The notes beneath the pieces were generated by a model that did no database searches, was not told the origin of the DNA, and worked only from the letters and a program-made list of their open reading frames with translations. A DNA stretch of 64,000 nucleotides from Sphingobium terrigena (lineage in GTDB: Bacteria; Pseudomonadota; Alphaproteobacteria; Sphingomonadales; Sphingomonadaceae), in the NCBI RefSeq assembly GCF_003591655.1, contig NZ_QVRA01000018.1, forward strand, positions 1 through 64,000, given 5' to 3'. Positions 43,791-53,160 of the stretch are shown here, piece after piece. The number at the start of each line of letters is the position of its first letter. Positions within the stretch are counted from its first letter, which is position 1. A program made the translations under genes and the position numbers.

Positions 43791-44804
43791 TCATGGCACC
43801 GACACTCCGGCGCAGCAGATCGTCTTTTCGAAGAGCATGAATTGGGCATTGTCCTTGCCGGGCGCGTGCTTCGCGCTCGACCACAAGGAACCTGGCCGGC
43901 CGATATTGACGCAACTCCCGCCCTTAACCGGCTCCATCAGCTGGAGCTTGTAGCGGGACTTGGTCCAGATCGGCTGGGCCTTGAACGAGCAGCCGTCAGT
44001 CGACGAGATGGTGAGCGCGCCGAGGCGGCCCATCATGAAGGTACCGCGCGCGGCGAGGCCAGCCCAGGCTTCGACCGAGTCATCGAAATGAATGTCGCCG
44101 GCGATCGGATAGGTGGCACCCCAGCTGCCCATGCACCAGAAGAGCGGGTCGAGAACCTTGCCGGCAGCCGCGGCCGCGCTGTCGGCCATGCAGGCGAGCC
44201 CCGCGGCGGGGTTGCCGAACAATATGCCCTCGGGCTGGATGATCGCGCCGAGCGTCCCCGACTGCCAGGTCGGCAGCACCTCGGTGATGAGCGCCACGTC
44301 GAACCCGTCATCCTGGAAGCAGGGCAGGTCCGTGAACATGTCCAGCATCTTCCAGACCGGCGAGATATAATAGTGCATCTGCGCGAACATCTTGCGCGTG
44401 TTCGTCCCGTCGGCGATCGACGACTGGCTGCCTTGCAGCTTGCCGTGGGTCGGCATCAGGTCGACGCCGAGCGCCATCATGCATCCTGGCTCGGTCACCA
44501 CGTCGACCATGCGATTGGGCGACCAGAAGGAGACCTTCACCCCGAACCAGAAGGTCGCACCCTTCCGGCAGGCGCAGATCGGACTCGAGGACGACTGCGC
44601 GTCGAGCGCCTTGCCGAGCTTGTCGCCCGTGCCGATCTTCACGCCGCCGATAGTGATCGGAAAGATGCACGTCCAGCGCACTTTCGTGATCGGGTTGAAC
44701 ACCGTCCCGGTCGGACAAGACGACGCATGCGCTGGCGAAGCCGGGGACAGCACGAGAAGCAGAAAGGCAGCCGCTATGCTGCGCAACAATGCGAGACGGG
44801 TCAT
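43791..44804 (-). CDS. traU: TraU, F-type transfer protein
   Basis: TraU (337 aa) is a periplasmic cysteine-rich protein needed for DNA transfer in F-type systems. It has a signal peptide (LLVLSPASPAHAS) and the family motifs VRWTCIFPITIGGVKIG, ICACRKGATFWFGVKVSFWSP split around a Pro, and MVDVVTEPGCMMALGVDLM. About ten cysteines are present. The ATG overlaps the traW stop by 4 nt. Confidence 0.92.
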   Translation of the reverse strand: MTRLALLRSIAAAFLLLVLSPASPAHASSCPTGTVFNPITKVRWTCIFPITIGGVKIGTGDKLGKALDAQSSSSPICACRKGATFWFGVKVSFWSPNRMVDVVTEPGCMMALGVDLMPTHGKLQGSQSSIADGTNTRKMFAQMHYYISPVWKMLDMFTDLPCFQDDGFDVALITEVLPTWQSGTLGAIIQPEGILFGNPAAGLACMADSAAAAAGKVLDPLFWCMGSWGATYPIAGDIHFDDSVEAWAGLAARGTFMMGRLGALTISSTDGCSFKAQPIWTKSRYKLQLMEPVKGGSCVNIGRPGSLWSSAKHAPGKDNAQFMLFEKTICCAGVSVP

Positions 44805-45478
44805 CGCGGCGCGCTCCCGGTGCGGTTGAGCTTCACCTCGGTCAGCTCCAGTTTCTGGCCGATCTGCGACACGATGACCGGCGCCACCTCGAGACCGAGA
44901 CGGTCTTTCACGCGCTGCTCGAGGATGAAGAGCGAGCGGCCAACCTTCTGGCCGAGCGTGATCGGATCGCTCCCGCCACGCGGGCCGGCGGCAAGCAGGA
45001 TCCAATCTGATGGCGTGGCGGTGCGCAGCGCCCAGCCAAGATCCTCGGGGCGGACGACGACCAGGCGTTGCGGCAGCGACACATAGGTCAGCGGGTTGAA
45101 GGTGAAGCCCTTCGGATAAAGCAATTTGCCGTCCGGAAGCTTCACATCGAAATCGAGCGTGTAGAAAGGAACGACGCTCCGCACGCGGTTCGCCTGCGCT
45201 ACGGCCAGCGGAGCGGCCTTCATCGCCGACCAGCTCGCGCGCGGGCCGAAACGGCTCGCCATATTGGGGGGCAGCTTCTGTGTGCGACCCTCGATTTCCT
45301 CCAGGGCATCGGGTTCCGCGATCGGCCAGGTGCGTCCGATCACCGAAGTCTGGGCATGCGCCGCAGCGGTGACAAGCGCGCAGGCGAGCAGAACGATCGT
45401 TGTGGCGCCCTGGAACAACACGACACGAATGCGCGCAGGGGTGGTGAAGCTTGCCGCGCCGCCAATAGCCTCATTCAT
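44801..45478 (-). CDS. traW: TraW, F-type pilus assembly protein
   Basis: This periplasmic protein (225 aa) has a signal peptide (VLLACALVTAAAHAQ). The family start SVIGRTWPIAEPDALEEIE follows, then PFYTLDFDVKLPDGKLLYPKG and DLGWALRTATPSDWILLAAG. TraW works with TraU and TrbC. The chosen ATG overlaps the previous gene by 8 nt and places the signal peptide at the N terminus. Confidence 0.9.
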   Translation of the reverse strand: MNEAIGGAASFTTPARIRVVLFQGATTIVLLACALVTAAAHAQTSVIGRTWPIAEPDALEEIEGRTQKLPPNMASRFGPRASWSAMKAAPLAVAQANRVRSVVPFYTLDFDVKLPDGKLLYPKGFTFNPLTYVSLPQRLVVVRPEDLGWALRTATPSDWILLAAGPRGGSDPITLGQKVGRSLFILEQRVKDRLGLEVAPVIVSQIGQKLELTEVKLNRTGSAPR

Positions 45479-45731
45479 GATGACGACCCTCCGCTCTGCG
45501 CCGCCACGGCCGGTTATGGTCTTCGGCGCTGTCGTCCGGCTCGCCGATGACGGCGCCGACGAGACACAGGATGGCGATGACGACGATCGCGCCGACGACA
45601 AACCAGTGCATACCGTCCAGAAGCTGACCGCTGCGCAGCACGATCCACGCCTGGATCAGCAACAGCAGCTTGCTGCCGAGCAGCAAACGGATCGAGCCGA
45701 GCGACGGCGTCGAGGACAAGATACCCCTCAT
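45471..45731 (-). CDS. Small membrane protein in the tra operon
   Basis: This 86-residue protein has two predicted transmembrane helices (IRLLLGSKLLLLIQAWIVL and WFVVGAIVVIAILCLVGAVIG) and a basic C terminus. The ATG overlaps the preceding stop by 4 nt. I do not recognise a family. It and its two neighbours occupy the traC-traW interval where F carries the membrane protein TrbI. Confidence 0.7.
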   Translation of the reverse strand: MRGILSSTPSLGSIRLLLGSKLLLLIQAWIVLRSGQLLDGMHWFVVGAIVVIAILCLVGAVIGEPDDSAEDHNRPWRRRAEGRHHE

Positions 45732-46126
45732 CGCCGCCACCACCGCGCCATCCGGACGACACCCTTGTCGAGGGCCGGCATGAAGAATGACAGCACCAGG
45801 CTGGCACCCAAGGTCAGGACCGCCACCGGCATCGCGATAATCCAGGCGTCACCGACCGTGTCGGGCCGGATCAGGACGCTCGCGACCAAGCCTGAGATGA
45901 AACTCTGCCCGACCAGCATCGCACGTCGCCGCCGCACGACGGACGCACGCTCCGCGCCAAGGCTCGCCACATGGGCATCGAGCAGGGCGCGCAGCGCTCT
46001 CGCCTCGAGGCTTGTCTCATGCGCCGAGCGCAGCATGAAATCGTACAGCGTCTCGCCCGGACGGCGGGGTTCGATCTCGCGCTCGATAAGCTCCGCGGTG
46101 CCGTCGGCGAGTGTCACGCGTATCAT
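45728..46126 (-). CDS. Membrane protein in the tra operon
   Basis: This 132-residue protein has a hydrophilic N-terminal half and two C-terminal transmembrane helices (MLVGQSFISGLVASVLI and WIIAMPVAVLTLGASLVLSFFM). The ATG overlaps the preceding stop by 4 nt (ATGA); an ATG four codons upstream is possible. No known function is recognised. Coupling to both neighbours suggests that it is a component of the transfer system. Confidence 0.7.
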   Translation of the reverse strand: MIRVTLADGTAELIEREIEPRRPGETLYDFMLRSAHETSLEARALRALLDAHVASLGAERASVVRRRRAMLVGQSFISGLVASVLIRPDTVGDAWIIAMPVAVLTLGASLVLSFFMPALDKGVVRMARWWRR

Positions 46127-46467
46127 CGCGCCCTCCACCGACGAACGGCGGAGATCGCCAGACCGGTAACGCCGGACAGGCCAACCAGCATGACGCCGCT
46201 CGCGAAGCAGGCCGCTCCGACGATGAGCGCGCTGCGCACCACCATCGCATGGGGCTGGTTGAGGGCGAACCCGGCTGCGAGCACCAGGCTCGTCATCATC
46301 GCCGCCTCGATCACCATCAGCCGGAACCGCCAGCGGATCGCCGCCGCCTCGGCGCGGATCGCGACGCGTGCTTCGATCATCCGTTCGAGCTGAGCATCCT
46401 TGCTGCTGTCGAATGACGTCAGATCAAAGACCATCTGGTTCTGCGGAGGCTTGCGCTTCAGCATCAC
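46123..46467 (-). CDS. Membrane protein in the tra operon
   Basis: This 114-residue protein has a charged N terminus (DLTSFDSSKDAQLERMIEA) and two transmembrane helices (VIEAAMMTSLVLAAGFAL and ALIVGAACFASGVMLVGL). The start overlaps the traC stop by 4 nt. It sits where trbI lies in F, but no sequence signature supports that name. Confidence 0.7.
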   Translation of the reverse strand: MMLKRKPPQNQMVFDLTSFDSSKDAQLERMIEARVAIRAEAAAIRWRFRLMVIEAAMMTSLVLAAGFALNQPHAMVVRSALIVGAACFASGVMLVGLSGVTGLAISAVRRWRAR

Positions 46468-48998
46468 GCAATCTCCTCATGTAGGCGCAATTCGGGCCGA
46501 GACCCAAGAATCTCGGCCGGATCGACGCCGGCGAGTTCACACACCGCGTCGAGCGGAGAGCGGCCGGCGCGCAGCAGCGCCTCGAACGCGGCAACCTCCT
46601 GCGGCGCGCTGGTGTTGATCCAGTACGAGAAGGGGTCGACGACGAGCCTGGCGATGCCGAGACCCAGCGGAGAGTCGATGAAGACCTCGCTATAATTGGG
46701 CTTCGAGTTCCGGACCGACTTCAGCAGCTCGAGGACGAACCCCGAATAATCGAGGATCTTGTTCTCGACCGCCTTGTCATAGGTCGAGCCCTGCAGCAGG
46801 AACCGCGTCGCGGCATTCTCGAGGATGACCTGACCGGTGCCCCCGAACAGCATCAGGTCGTTCATCGACTGCAGAACGATACCGAACGAACCCTGATATT
46901 TGCGCGCGCGGCGGTAGCCCTGGCCGAACGCTTCGGCGAGTCGTGACAGATCCTGCCCTTCGGTCTTGGTCATGAACTGGGCGGCTTCGTCGCAGAGCAC
47001 GAAACGCGGCCGGTCGCGGCCTGAGAGATACAGCTCCTGGGTGACCGCGTTCACCACCACCATGACGATGACGTTGAACAGGTCAGGCATGCTCTTCAGC
47101 CGTTCGAGCTCCAGCACGACGAACTCGTCGGCCGTGATGTCGAAGGTCGAAGGGCCGTTGAAGAAATGGCCGTAAGCGCCCTCGCTCGCGAAATCGCGCA
47201 GGTTGAAGGCCAATTCCCTCGAGACCGGTATCAGATGATCGACGCGGTCGAGATCCGATGCCGCGAACGCGGGATAGGCGCCGAGCCATGCACGGACCGC
47301 ATCGATGCCCTCTTCGGAATGACCTTCATCGATCGTCCACTGGACAGCCGATTTCAGGAGATTCCATTCCGAGGTGGTGACACCCTTGCGGGTGGCGGCG
47401 TTCGCCATCTCGGCGACGATCGCGACCGCCATCGAGATCGCCGACTGCTTGTCTTCGCCGTCGAGCGCGAAGCCCATGTCGAACGGGTTGAGGACGAGCT
47501 TCTCCTCGCCGATGTCGATGTAACGACCCGAGCAGAGCGTGCAGAGCTTGCGATAGCTGCCGCCGATATCGATGATGCGAATGAGCGCATTCTGCGCATA
47601 ATATTGCTGGCAGAGATTGTTGAGCAGGAAGCTCTTGCCGGCGCCGCTCTCCGCCGAGACGATGAAATTGTAATTGTTGATGCGCGGATCGAACAGGTCG
47701 AGCGTGACCAGTTGGCCCTTCCGGCCGGTGTAGAGGAGGGCAGGGCGCCCGCCACCGCGAAAGTCGGTCTGGATCGGCGCCATCAGCACCGCAGCCTTCA
47801 CCGGCATCCGGAAATCGCGCTCGAGCATTCGCAGGGTGCGCCCGTCCGGGTACAGCCCGAACGGCAGGCTCATCGTGAGCAGGATCGGATTGAGATAGCT
47901 TTCCTCCTGCATCATGAAGGGCAGGGGTTCGCCTTCCCAAAGCCGCTTGGCGCGCGCCGCCATCTCGCGGGCATGGGCGCTGGTGCGGCCGAACACCCAT
48001 ACCGTCGGGATCACCCGCACGAATTTGGAGTTGCCGGCCTCGTCGAGGATCCAACCGATCTCCTCGATCTGTTTGCTCACCTCGACCGCGAAGCTGCCGG
48101 CGGCCTTCTGCGCCGAGAGCACCTGCGCGCGCTTGTGAATCTCGAACTGCGAGTGATCGAACAGGACGTTGAGCGTGTAGAGGAACGGCCCCCCGATCTG
48201 GTCGCTATCCTCCGCGCTCCCGCGCATGCCGCCGGTCAGTCGGTTGGCGCGCTCGGCCGTGATGCGCCGCGCCGGTGACTTGGGCGTCAGGCAGCGCGCC
48301 ACCTGGTTGCCGAGGAACAGCTCCGGTCCCTCGAACAGGAGATCGGGACCGGCGTCGATGATCTGCTTGCGGACCGGCGGCGCCGCGCCGGTCGCATCGG
48401 GGCTCGACGAGAAGACGCCAGGAGCGGCGGCGAACACGCCATTGAAGATGCGCCGATAGAAGGAGACGATCTCCTCTGGCGGCAAGCGAACGATGCCAAG
48501 CTTTGCAAGCTGCTCCTCGACCTGACGGCGAAGGTCGCTACTCAGCGGCCGCCTCGTCTTCACCGACAGGATCGTACGAAAATCCCGGACGGGAATGCCG
48601 TGCATTGCGCGAAGCCCGTGCGTCCCCGCCAGCAGATAATCGGCGGTGCGCCTGGCCGATGCCTGGATCAGGGGATCGTCGCGGGTCTTGAGGTCGAGAA
48701 ACGCATCGAGCGTCGTCTCGATCAGCGGATCGGCGAAACTGTGAAGCTGAAGGACCGTGCCATCGGGGAAGTGGATGTTGAGGAGCCCGAGCAGCGCCTG
48801 ATGCACATGCGCAAACATGTAGGCGCTCGGCACAAGCTCCCAGCCATAACCCCAGCCATCGTCGATGCAGAGGAACGCCTCCTCATCCTCGTCCCATGCG
48901 ACGAGCGGCAGGTAATCGGAGAAGCGATCACGCGCGACGCTTTGCCGAAGCTGGGCAAAGCTCAGGTCGCCGCCAGTTCGGGTGCCGCGCGCCTTCAC
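46464..48998 (-). CDS. traC: TraC, VirB4-type conjugation ATPase
   Basis: TraC (844 aa) is the inner-membrane-associated ATPase that powers pilus assembly. It has a Walker A motif in VSAESGAGKSFLLNNL and a Walker B region in RPRFVLCDEAAQFM. The family blocks YNFIVSAES, IIDIGGSYRKLC, LNPFDMGF and GYRRARKYQGSFGIVLQS are also present. Length is close to F TraC (875 aa). It overlaps traV by 4 nt. Confidence 0.95.
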   Translation of the reverse strand: MKARGTRTGGDLSFAQLRQSVARDRFSDYLPLVAWDEDEEAFLCIDDGWGYGWELVPSAYMFAHVHQALLGLLNIHFPDGTVLQLHSFADPLIETTLDAFLDLKTRDDPLIQASARRTADYLLAGTHGLRAMHGIPVRDFRTILSVKTRRPLSSDLRRQVEEQLAKLGIVRLPPEEIVSFYRRIFNGVFAAAPGVFSSSPDATGAAPPVRKQIIDAGPDLLFEGPELFLGNQVARCLTPKSPARRITAERANRLTGGMRGSAEDSDQIGGPFLYTLNVLFDHSQFEIHKRAQVLSAQKAAGSFAVEVSKQIEEIGWILDEAGNSKFVRVIPTVWVFGRTSAHAREMAARAKRLWEGEPLPFMMQEESYLNPILLTMSLPFGLYPDGRTLRMLERDFRMPVKAAVLMAPIQTDFRGGGRPALLYTGRKGQLVTLDLFDPRINNYNFIVSAESGAGKSFLLNNLCQQYYAQNALIRIIDIGGSYRKLCTLCSGRYIDIGEEKLVLNPFDMGFALDGEDKQSAISMAVAIVAEMANAATRKGVTTSEWNLLKSAVQWTIDEGHSEEGIDAVRAWLGAYPAFAASDLDRVDHLIPVSRELAFNLRDFASEGAYGHFFNGPSTFDITADEFVVLELERLKSMPDLFNVIVMVVVNAVTQELYLSGRDRPRFVLCDEAAQFMTKTEGQDLSRLAEAFGQGYRRARKYQGSFGIVLQSMNDLMLFGGTGQVILENAATRFLLQGSTYDKAVENKILDYSGFVLELLKSVRNSKPNYSEVFIDSPLGLGIARLVVDPFSYWINTSAPQEVAAFEALLRAGRSPLDAVCELAGVDPAEILGSRPELRLHEEIA

Positions 48999-49729
48999 TT
49001 GCTCTGATCCTTCGGCCCGGGCACGAGCCTGCTCGAAGCCCTGGGCGTCGGTGCCAACGGGCGCGCATTCATGGGCGCAGGTACCAGCGTGCGCGGGTCC
49101 CTGGCCGGCGGTGCCAACGCCGTTGCAGAGATCGTCCCGTCAATCTCGCGCTCCTGAACCTGACCCAGGACGGGCGCCTGGGTCGATGGCTGGACCGGAT
49201 CGACCAGATAGTCGCCGACGACCCAGGCGGGCGTCTCGACGATCGAGAAGACGAAGCGCGGCATGTAGAGCCGGTCGGGCCGCTGACGGTCGGCATAAGG
49301 CAGGATCAGCGTGCGAACGGTTCGCGGCGGTTTGAGCATCGGCGTGACCGGTTGGTCGATCAGCCCCTGAAGCTCGCGATAGACGCTGTCCTTATACCCG
49401 AGATAGGCACCCGCGGGCGCTGCCGCGCCTTTGCCCAGCGCACCAGACACCATGCCGGGCATTGCCGGTGCAGCAGCCTGGCCACGCAGCAGCTTCTTGT
49501 CGTTGGTGACGGCAGGGTCCGACCGGGACGGCCGGCCGGCGACCGCATCCTCATAGGCCTTCTCGGGATGGACGCACTGCCCATGGTCGCTGTTCTTGCA
49601 GCTATATTTTTCGGAGTAAGGCGACATCACCGAGCCGAGTGTCGCGCACCCGCCGAGGGCCGCGATTACGGGCATGAGAAGCAGTCGGTGACTGCGGATC
49701 GAGACTTTGCGTGAAAGGGTCCTGGGCAT
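48995..49729 (-). CDS. traV: TraV, outer-membrane lipoprotein of the core complex
   Basis: TraV (244 aa) anchors TraK and TraB to the outer membrane. It has a lipoprotein signal with lipobox LGGC (MPVIAALGGCATL), then SPYSEKYSCKNSDHGQCVHPEKAYEDA split at the cysteines. The C terminus is Pro-rich. It is longer than F TraV (171 aa), chiefly through that tail. It overlaps the traB stop by 1 nt. Confidence 0.88.
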   Translation of the reverse strand: MPRTLSRKVSIRSHRLLLMPVIAALGGCATLGSVMSPYSEKYSCKNSDHGQCVHPEKAYEDAVAGRPSRSDPAVTNDKKLLRGQAAAPAMPGMVSGALGKGAAAPAGAYLGYKDSVYRELQGLIDQPVTPMLKPPRTVRTLILPYADRQRPDRLYMPRFVFSIVETPAWVVGDYLVDPVQPSTQAPVLGQVQEREIDGTISATALAPPARDPRTLVPAPMNARPLAPTPRASSRLVPGPKDQSK

Positions 49730-51066
49730 CAGAATTTGCTCCCCGCCGATGGTTTGATTTCGAGGGTCACGCCCTCCTGGATGACAACGACCACGTCCTT
49801 CGCCGCGCCGACCTCGACGATCGGGCCGGCCTGGCGCGCGAGATCGAGATAGAAATCGGTCAGCTTGTCCGAAGATTTGGAAAGGCCGCCCGCTATGCCG
49901 GACTTGGCGGCATCGCCGGCATTAAGCGTCCTCACCGTGCCGAGCGCCGAGGTCGACGTATCACCAAAGGTGTTCTCAACCGTCTGGGCGATGCCGCTGA
50001 TGGTCCCCGCGATAAAGGTCCGGGCCAATGCCGCGCCGGCGCGGGTGACGACCTTGCCCGACAGGCCCTTCTTGCCGTCTGTATCGACAAAGAAACCCTT
50101 GACGCTCTGGTCGACGACCGAATGTTCGTCGAAGTCGACGCAGGAAAGCGTCACGAGCTGGATCTCGACGCGCTCCTTGGCGAGGCTGCCGGTCGCGTTG
50201 CCGATGACGAAACAGCCCGAGAGGTTCGCCTTGACGTCATTGGGGAGCACGGCCGGCGCCTGGACCCGCGCGATAATCGGCTCCGGGTTCGAGGTTGCGT
50301 CGTGGCTCGCCAAGGCGTCCACGCCCGTCAGCAGCCGCGCCTTCATGAAACCAGGCGGCAAATAGATCGTCCGAATCTTTTTTTTCGACTCGTCCGACGC
50401 CGCGGCCGCATCCTTCTGGACGACCGGCGATGTGGCGGCCCCGATTGCACCCACCACTTTTTCGACCGGCGGTGCCGGCGGAGCGGGGGGTCCCACCGGT
50501 GCGGATGGCGGGGCTGGCAAACTATTGTCGCCCGCCGCGCCCGAAGCACCGGATGGCGATGGCGGAAACTCCGGCGCGCCGCCGCCGGGAAGGGCAGGCG
50601 GCAATGGCGCGCCGTCCGCCCCTGCTGCCACGGGGCCGGTGCCTTGCGCTCCGATCGGTGTCTTGCCCTCCTCGATCGCCGTCACCCGATCGCCGAGCAT
50701 GGACTGGCCGTCCAGAACCTTTTTCAAATCGCCACGCAGCTTCACCTCGAGGCTGTCGCCGCGCAGGCCCGCGCCCATATCGAGCTTGGAGGCCTCGGGC
50801 GCCGCAACGACCGGCTTGTCGGCCGTGCTCGCAGAATAGAGGCCGTAGCCAAGCACGCCGATCGCCGTGGCCACGCCGAATTGCTTCACGCGCAGCTTGC
50901 CCGTCGAACTCAGCGAGTCCCAGCGCGCGCGCCAGTCGAGCAGCGCCGCACCCCGCGCGTCGTCACCGCCGTCCTGCGCCGCCTGAGCGGCGAGATGCGC
51001 CTGGAAAGGGCTCTGCTCACCAGGCCCAGCGGCATCCGGTGCGGTCTCTTCTGGTCTCTCGCTCAT
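49729..51066 (-). CDS. traB: TraB, VirB10-like scaffold protein
   Basis: TraB (445 aa) spans inner membrane to outer-membrane complex. It has a cytoplasmic N terminus, one transmembrane helix (FGVATAIGVLGYGLYSAST), and a proline-rich periplasmic linker (about residues 150-235). The VirB10-type C-terminal beta barrel contains IYLPPGFMKARLLTGVDA, EPIIARVQAPAVLPNDV, LSGCFVIGNATGSLAKERVE split, and VVIQEGVTLEI. It overlaps traK by 4 nt. Confidence 0.93.
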   Translation of the reverse strand: MSERPEETAPDAAGPGEQSPFQAHLAAQAAQDGGDDARGAALLDWRARWDSLSSTGKLRVKQFGVATAIGVLGYGLYSASTADKPVVAAPEASKLDMGAGLRGDSLEVKLRGDLKKVLDGQSMLGDRVTAIEEGKTPIGAQGTGPVAAGADGAPLPPALPGGGAPEFPPSPSGASGAAGDNSLPAPPSAPVGPPAPPAPPVEKVVGAIGAATSPVVQKDAAAASDESKKKIRTIYLPPGFMKARLLTGVDALASHDATSNPEPIIARVQAPAVLPNDVKANLSGCFVIGNATGSLAKERVEIQLVTLSCVDFDEHSVVDQSVKGFFVDTDGKKGLSGKVVTRAGAALARTFIAGTISGIAQTVENTFGDTSTSALGTVRTLNAGDAAKSGIAGGLSKSSDKLTDFYLDLARQAGPIVEVGAAKDVVVVIQEGVTLEIKPSAGSKF

Positions 51067-51833
51067 TGGACAGCTCCCCGGCGAATGATGATGAGCCGTG
51101 CGCTATCGCCCGCCTTCAGCGCGATACGATCGAGCGTGACCGCGAAGATGTTCGAGCCGAGCAACGACACCAGGAACTCGGGCTCGGCGAGGACAAGGTC
51201 GGCTGACGCCTGAACCAGATATTCGGATGCCGAAAGGCCAGCGCCTTCAATTGCAAACCGCCGGCGTTCATGGAGGCGCGCCGCGGGCAAGGTCGGCAGG
51301 ACGATATCACCGGCGATCGGCGCTACCTCGGCAAAGCTTGCCGGCACGCGGTCCTGCAACATCGACAGCGTAATCGAGACGGCGCGCTCTTCCTCGACCA
51401 GCGGACCGAGCAGATCCTGATTGGCGCGGGCGCGCTGCGCGGTGCCCGAGGCCAGGATCACGGTCTGCGCGGGGATGTCCGACGGCTCGGTGTAGAGCGG
51501 GTAGATCGCCCCATTGCACGACACGAAGAATTCGGAAGGCGTGGTCACATAGGTCCGCGTCGGCGTGCCTTCGCCGTCGATCTCCTTCACCAGGAATTTG
51601 ATCCACGCGTCCGACCCGCCTCGCTCGACCGCGATCGCCTTTTCGGCCGAGAATTTGACGTCCTCGATCTCGCCGCCCTGGCAGATGATGTGGTTGACGT
51701 CGCGATTGGACAGCCGGATCGAGGCGGTCTGATCGGGCAGCGCGGTAATCGCCTGGGCGAATGCCGGCGGTGCCGCGAAGATGAGGCCGGCCGTCAGCAG
51801 GCTCGCACGGCCGCGATTACCGAGTTTCGGCAT
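51063..51833 (-). CDS. traK: TraK, secretin-like core protein
   Basis: TraK (256 aa) is the VirB9/secretin-like periplasmic component that binds TraV and TraB. It has a signal peptide (LIFAAPPAFAQA) and family motifs ASIRLSNRDVNHIICQ and YVTTPSEFFVSCNGAIYPL. I chose the ATG before PKLGNR because the bases encoding the five residues in front of it form its GAGGAG ribosome site. It overlaps the traE end by 17 nt. Confidence 0.9.
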   Translation of the reverse strand: MPKLGNRGRASLLTAGLIFAAPPAFAQAITALPDQTASIRLSNRDVNHIICQGGEIEDVKFSAEKAIAVERGGSDAWIKFLVKEIDGEGTPTRTYVTTPSEFFVSCNGAIYPLYTEPSDIPAQTVILASGTAQRARANQDLLGPLVEEERAVSITLSMLQDRVPASFAEVAPIAGDIVLPTLPAARLHERRRFAIEGAGLSASEYLVQASADLVLAEPEFLVSLLGSNIFAVTLDRIALKAGDSARLIIIRRGAVQ

Positions 51834-52461
51834 CGAAATTCTCCTCATGCAGGGACGTCAGCCAGAAGCGGCCGTTGTCGATCGCGTAGCCAATCCGAAG
51901 ATTGCCCCGGAACTTGCGGATCACGCCGCCGATCACGCGGACCTTTTCGACCGGCACGACGATGTCGGTGCTGGTGGTCAGGACGGGCTGGTCTGGCCGG
52001 ATATAGGTCGCGATCGAAAGCGTCGGATTGTCCGAGAGCTCGTCGAGAATGGCGGTCAGGGTGTCGCGGATGCTGTTATAGGCGGAGGGGTGGACGATGC
52101 TCAGCAGTTCCTGGAACTGCGGATCGGCGGAATAGGCCGAATAGGTACCCGACAGGCTGACGATGTTTCGCGTCATCGTGCGCAGGTACGGCGCCGAGGG
52201 CGCATTTCCCGTCACATAGAGGTCGCCGCCCGTCCCGAACGGCACGATGACCGTCCGCTGATTCTGGTTCGAGGTGTAGATCAGCATGCCGAGCACAGCG
52301 GTGATGCCGAACAGACCGGCGATCGCGAATTTGAGCAGCCTGTTCTCCTCGAAGAGATTGGCTGAACCCTGAAGATAGCGGTGGATGCCCCAGCTCGCCG
52401 GCTTGTCGGCGAGCGGATCCCAGTCCTTCGGGCGTGATTTGCGGAAAAGCGCCATGGCCAT
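51817..52461 (-). CDS. traE: TraE, VirB5/VirB8-type pilus assembly protein
   Basis: TraE (214 aa) is a bitopic inner-membrane protein with one helix (FAIAGLFGITAVLGMLIYT) and a periplasmic domain. It carries RTVIVPFGTGGDLYVTG, the YLRTMTRNIVSLSGTYS block, and FRGNLRIGYAIDNGRFWL near the end. It begins 1 nt after traL. An alternative ATG lies two codons later. Confidence 0.88.
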   Translation of the reverse strand: MAMALFRKSRPKDWDPLADKPASWGIHRYLQGSANLFEENRLLKFAIAGLFGITAVLGMLIYTSNQNQRTVIVPFGTGGDLYVTGNAPSAPYLRTMTRNIVSLSGTYSAYSADPQFQELLSIVHPSAYNSIRDTLTAILDELSDNPTLSIATYIRPDQPVLTTSTDIVVPVEKVRVIGGVIRKFRGNLRIGYAIDNGRFWLTSLHEENFDAETR

Positions 52462-52462
52462 T

Positions 52463-52729
52463 CTACTCGAAGAAGCGGGTCTGGGTCGGACCCGGATAAT
52501 GACGGAAGCGAAGCAGCCCCCAGCGCCAGGCGAGGTGGGGGATGAACCCGCGCGGCTTGGTGCGCTTCCAGGGGATGAAAAGGAGAAGAGCGCCGATCAG
52601 CGTCCATCCGATCACGCCGCCAACGATGACGGCGACAAAGATCGTCGACATGACCAGGATGAATTCATCCGCGCCGAACCAGAGGATCTGGACCGGCAGA
52701 TGAAGATACTGGGGCAGACGTTCGTCCAA
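52463..52729 (-). CDS. traL: TraL, small membrane protein of pilus assembly
   Basis: TraL (88 aa) has the family start LPQYLHLPVQILWFGADEF, two adjacent transmembrane helices between residues 24 and 55, and the basic end FIPHLAWRWGLLRFRHYPGP. Its length matches F TraL (91 aa). It lies directly before traE. Confidence 0.9.
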   Translation of the reverse strand: MDERLPQYLHLPVQILWFGADEFILVMSTIFVAVIVGGVIGWTLIGALLLFIPWKRTKPRGFIPHLAWRWGLLRFRHYPGPTQTRFFE

Positions 52730-52819
52730 CGCTCTTCTCCTCCTGCTTCAAGACAGCCCGAAGAGCCCGGGTTGTCGTGTCCAGGCCTCTCGGCCCGGCT
52801 CGTGGGACGCACGGGGACT

Positions 52820-52843
52820 TGATCGGCCCCGCACGGCCGATCA
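52820..52843 (-). repeat. Hairpin just after the pilin gene
   Basis: TGATCGGCC and GGCCGATCA form a perfect 9-bp stem with a 6-nt loop, beginning 2 nt after the traA stop. No T-run follows. Such hairpins at the end of an abundant pilin message commonly protect it or limit read-through to traL. Confidence 0.6.
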
Positions 52844-52845
52844 GT

Positions 52846-53160
52846 TCAGACGACCATCCCGAAGGTCTGGAGGATGGTGTCCGCCTTGATGAGGCACACC
52901 GCGGCGACGATCGTCGGGATCCCGATCATGACGTTCGAGAACAGCCGCGACACGCCGAAGAGGAAGGCCGCGACGCCGGCGACGAACCCCATCGGGCCCT
53001 TGACGCCCTTGTTCACGACAATGTTGTAGATGTCGTAGCCAAGGTCGCCCGTTGCGGGCGCGGTGAACGCGTGGGCGCCCCCGCTCATCGTTGCGAACAA
53101 AACCAAAGGGACGCCGATATTCGCGACCCCGAACACATGCTTGCCAATTTTCCTGATCAT
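52846..53160 (-). CDS. traA: TraA, F-type propilin
   Basis: TraA (104 aa) is the conjugative pilus subunit. It has a long signal peptide ending GGAHAF and two hydrophobic helices (MGFVAGVAAFLFGVSRLF and VMIGIPTIVAAVCLIKADTIL) joined by a short turn, as in F pilin. I chose the ATG preceded by GGAGTGG; a longer frame upstream has no signal-like sequence. Confidence 0.85.
   Translation of the reverse strand: MIRKIGKHVFGVANIGVPLVLFATMSGGAHAFTAPATGDLGYDIYNIVVNKGVKGPMGFVAGVAAFLFGVSRLFSNVMIGIPTIVAAVCLIKADTILQTFGMVV

Noticed and set aside
43465..43794. TraN start overlapping the traU stop (ATGA at 43794)
   Set aside because: It would bury the clear signal peptide after 110 low-complexity residues; noted as alternative only.
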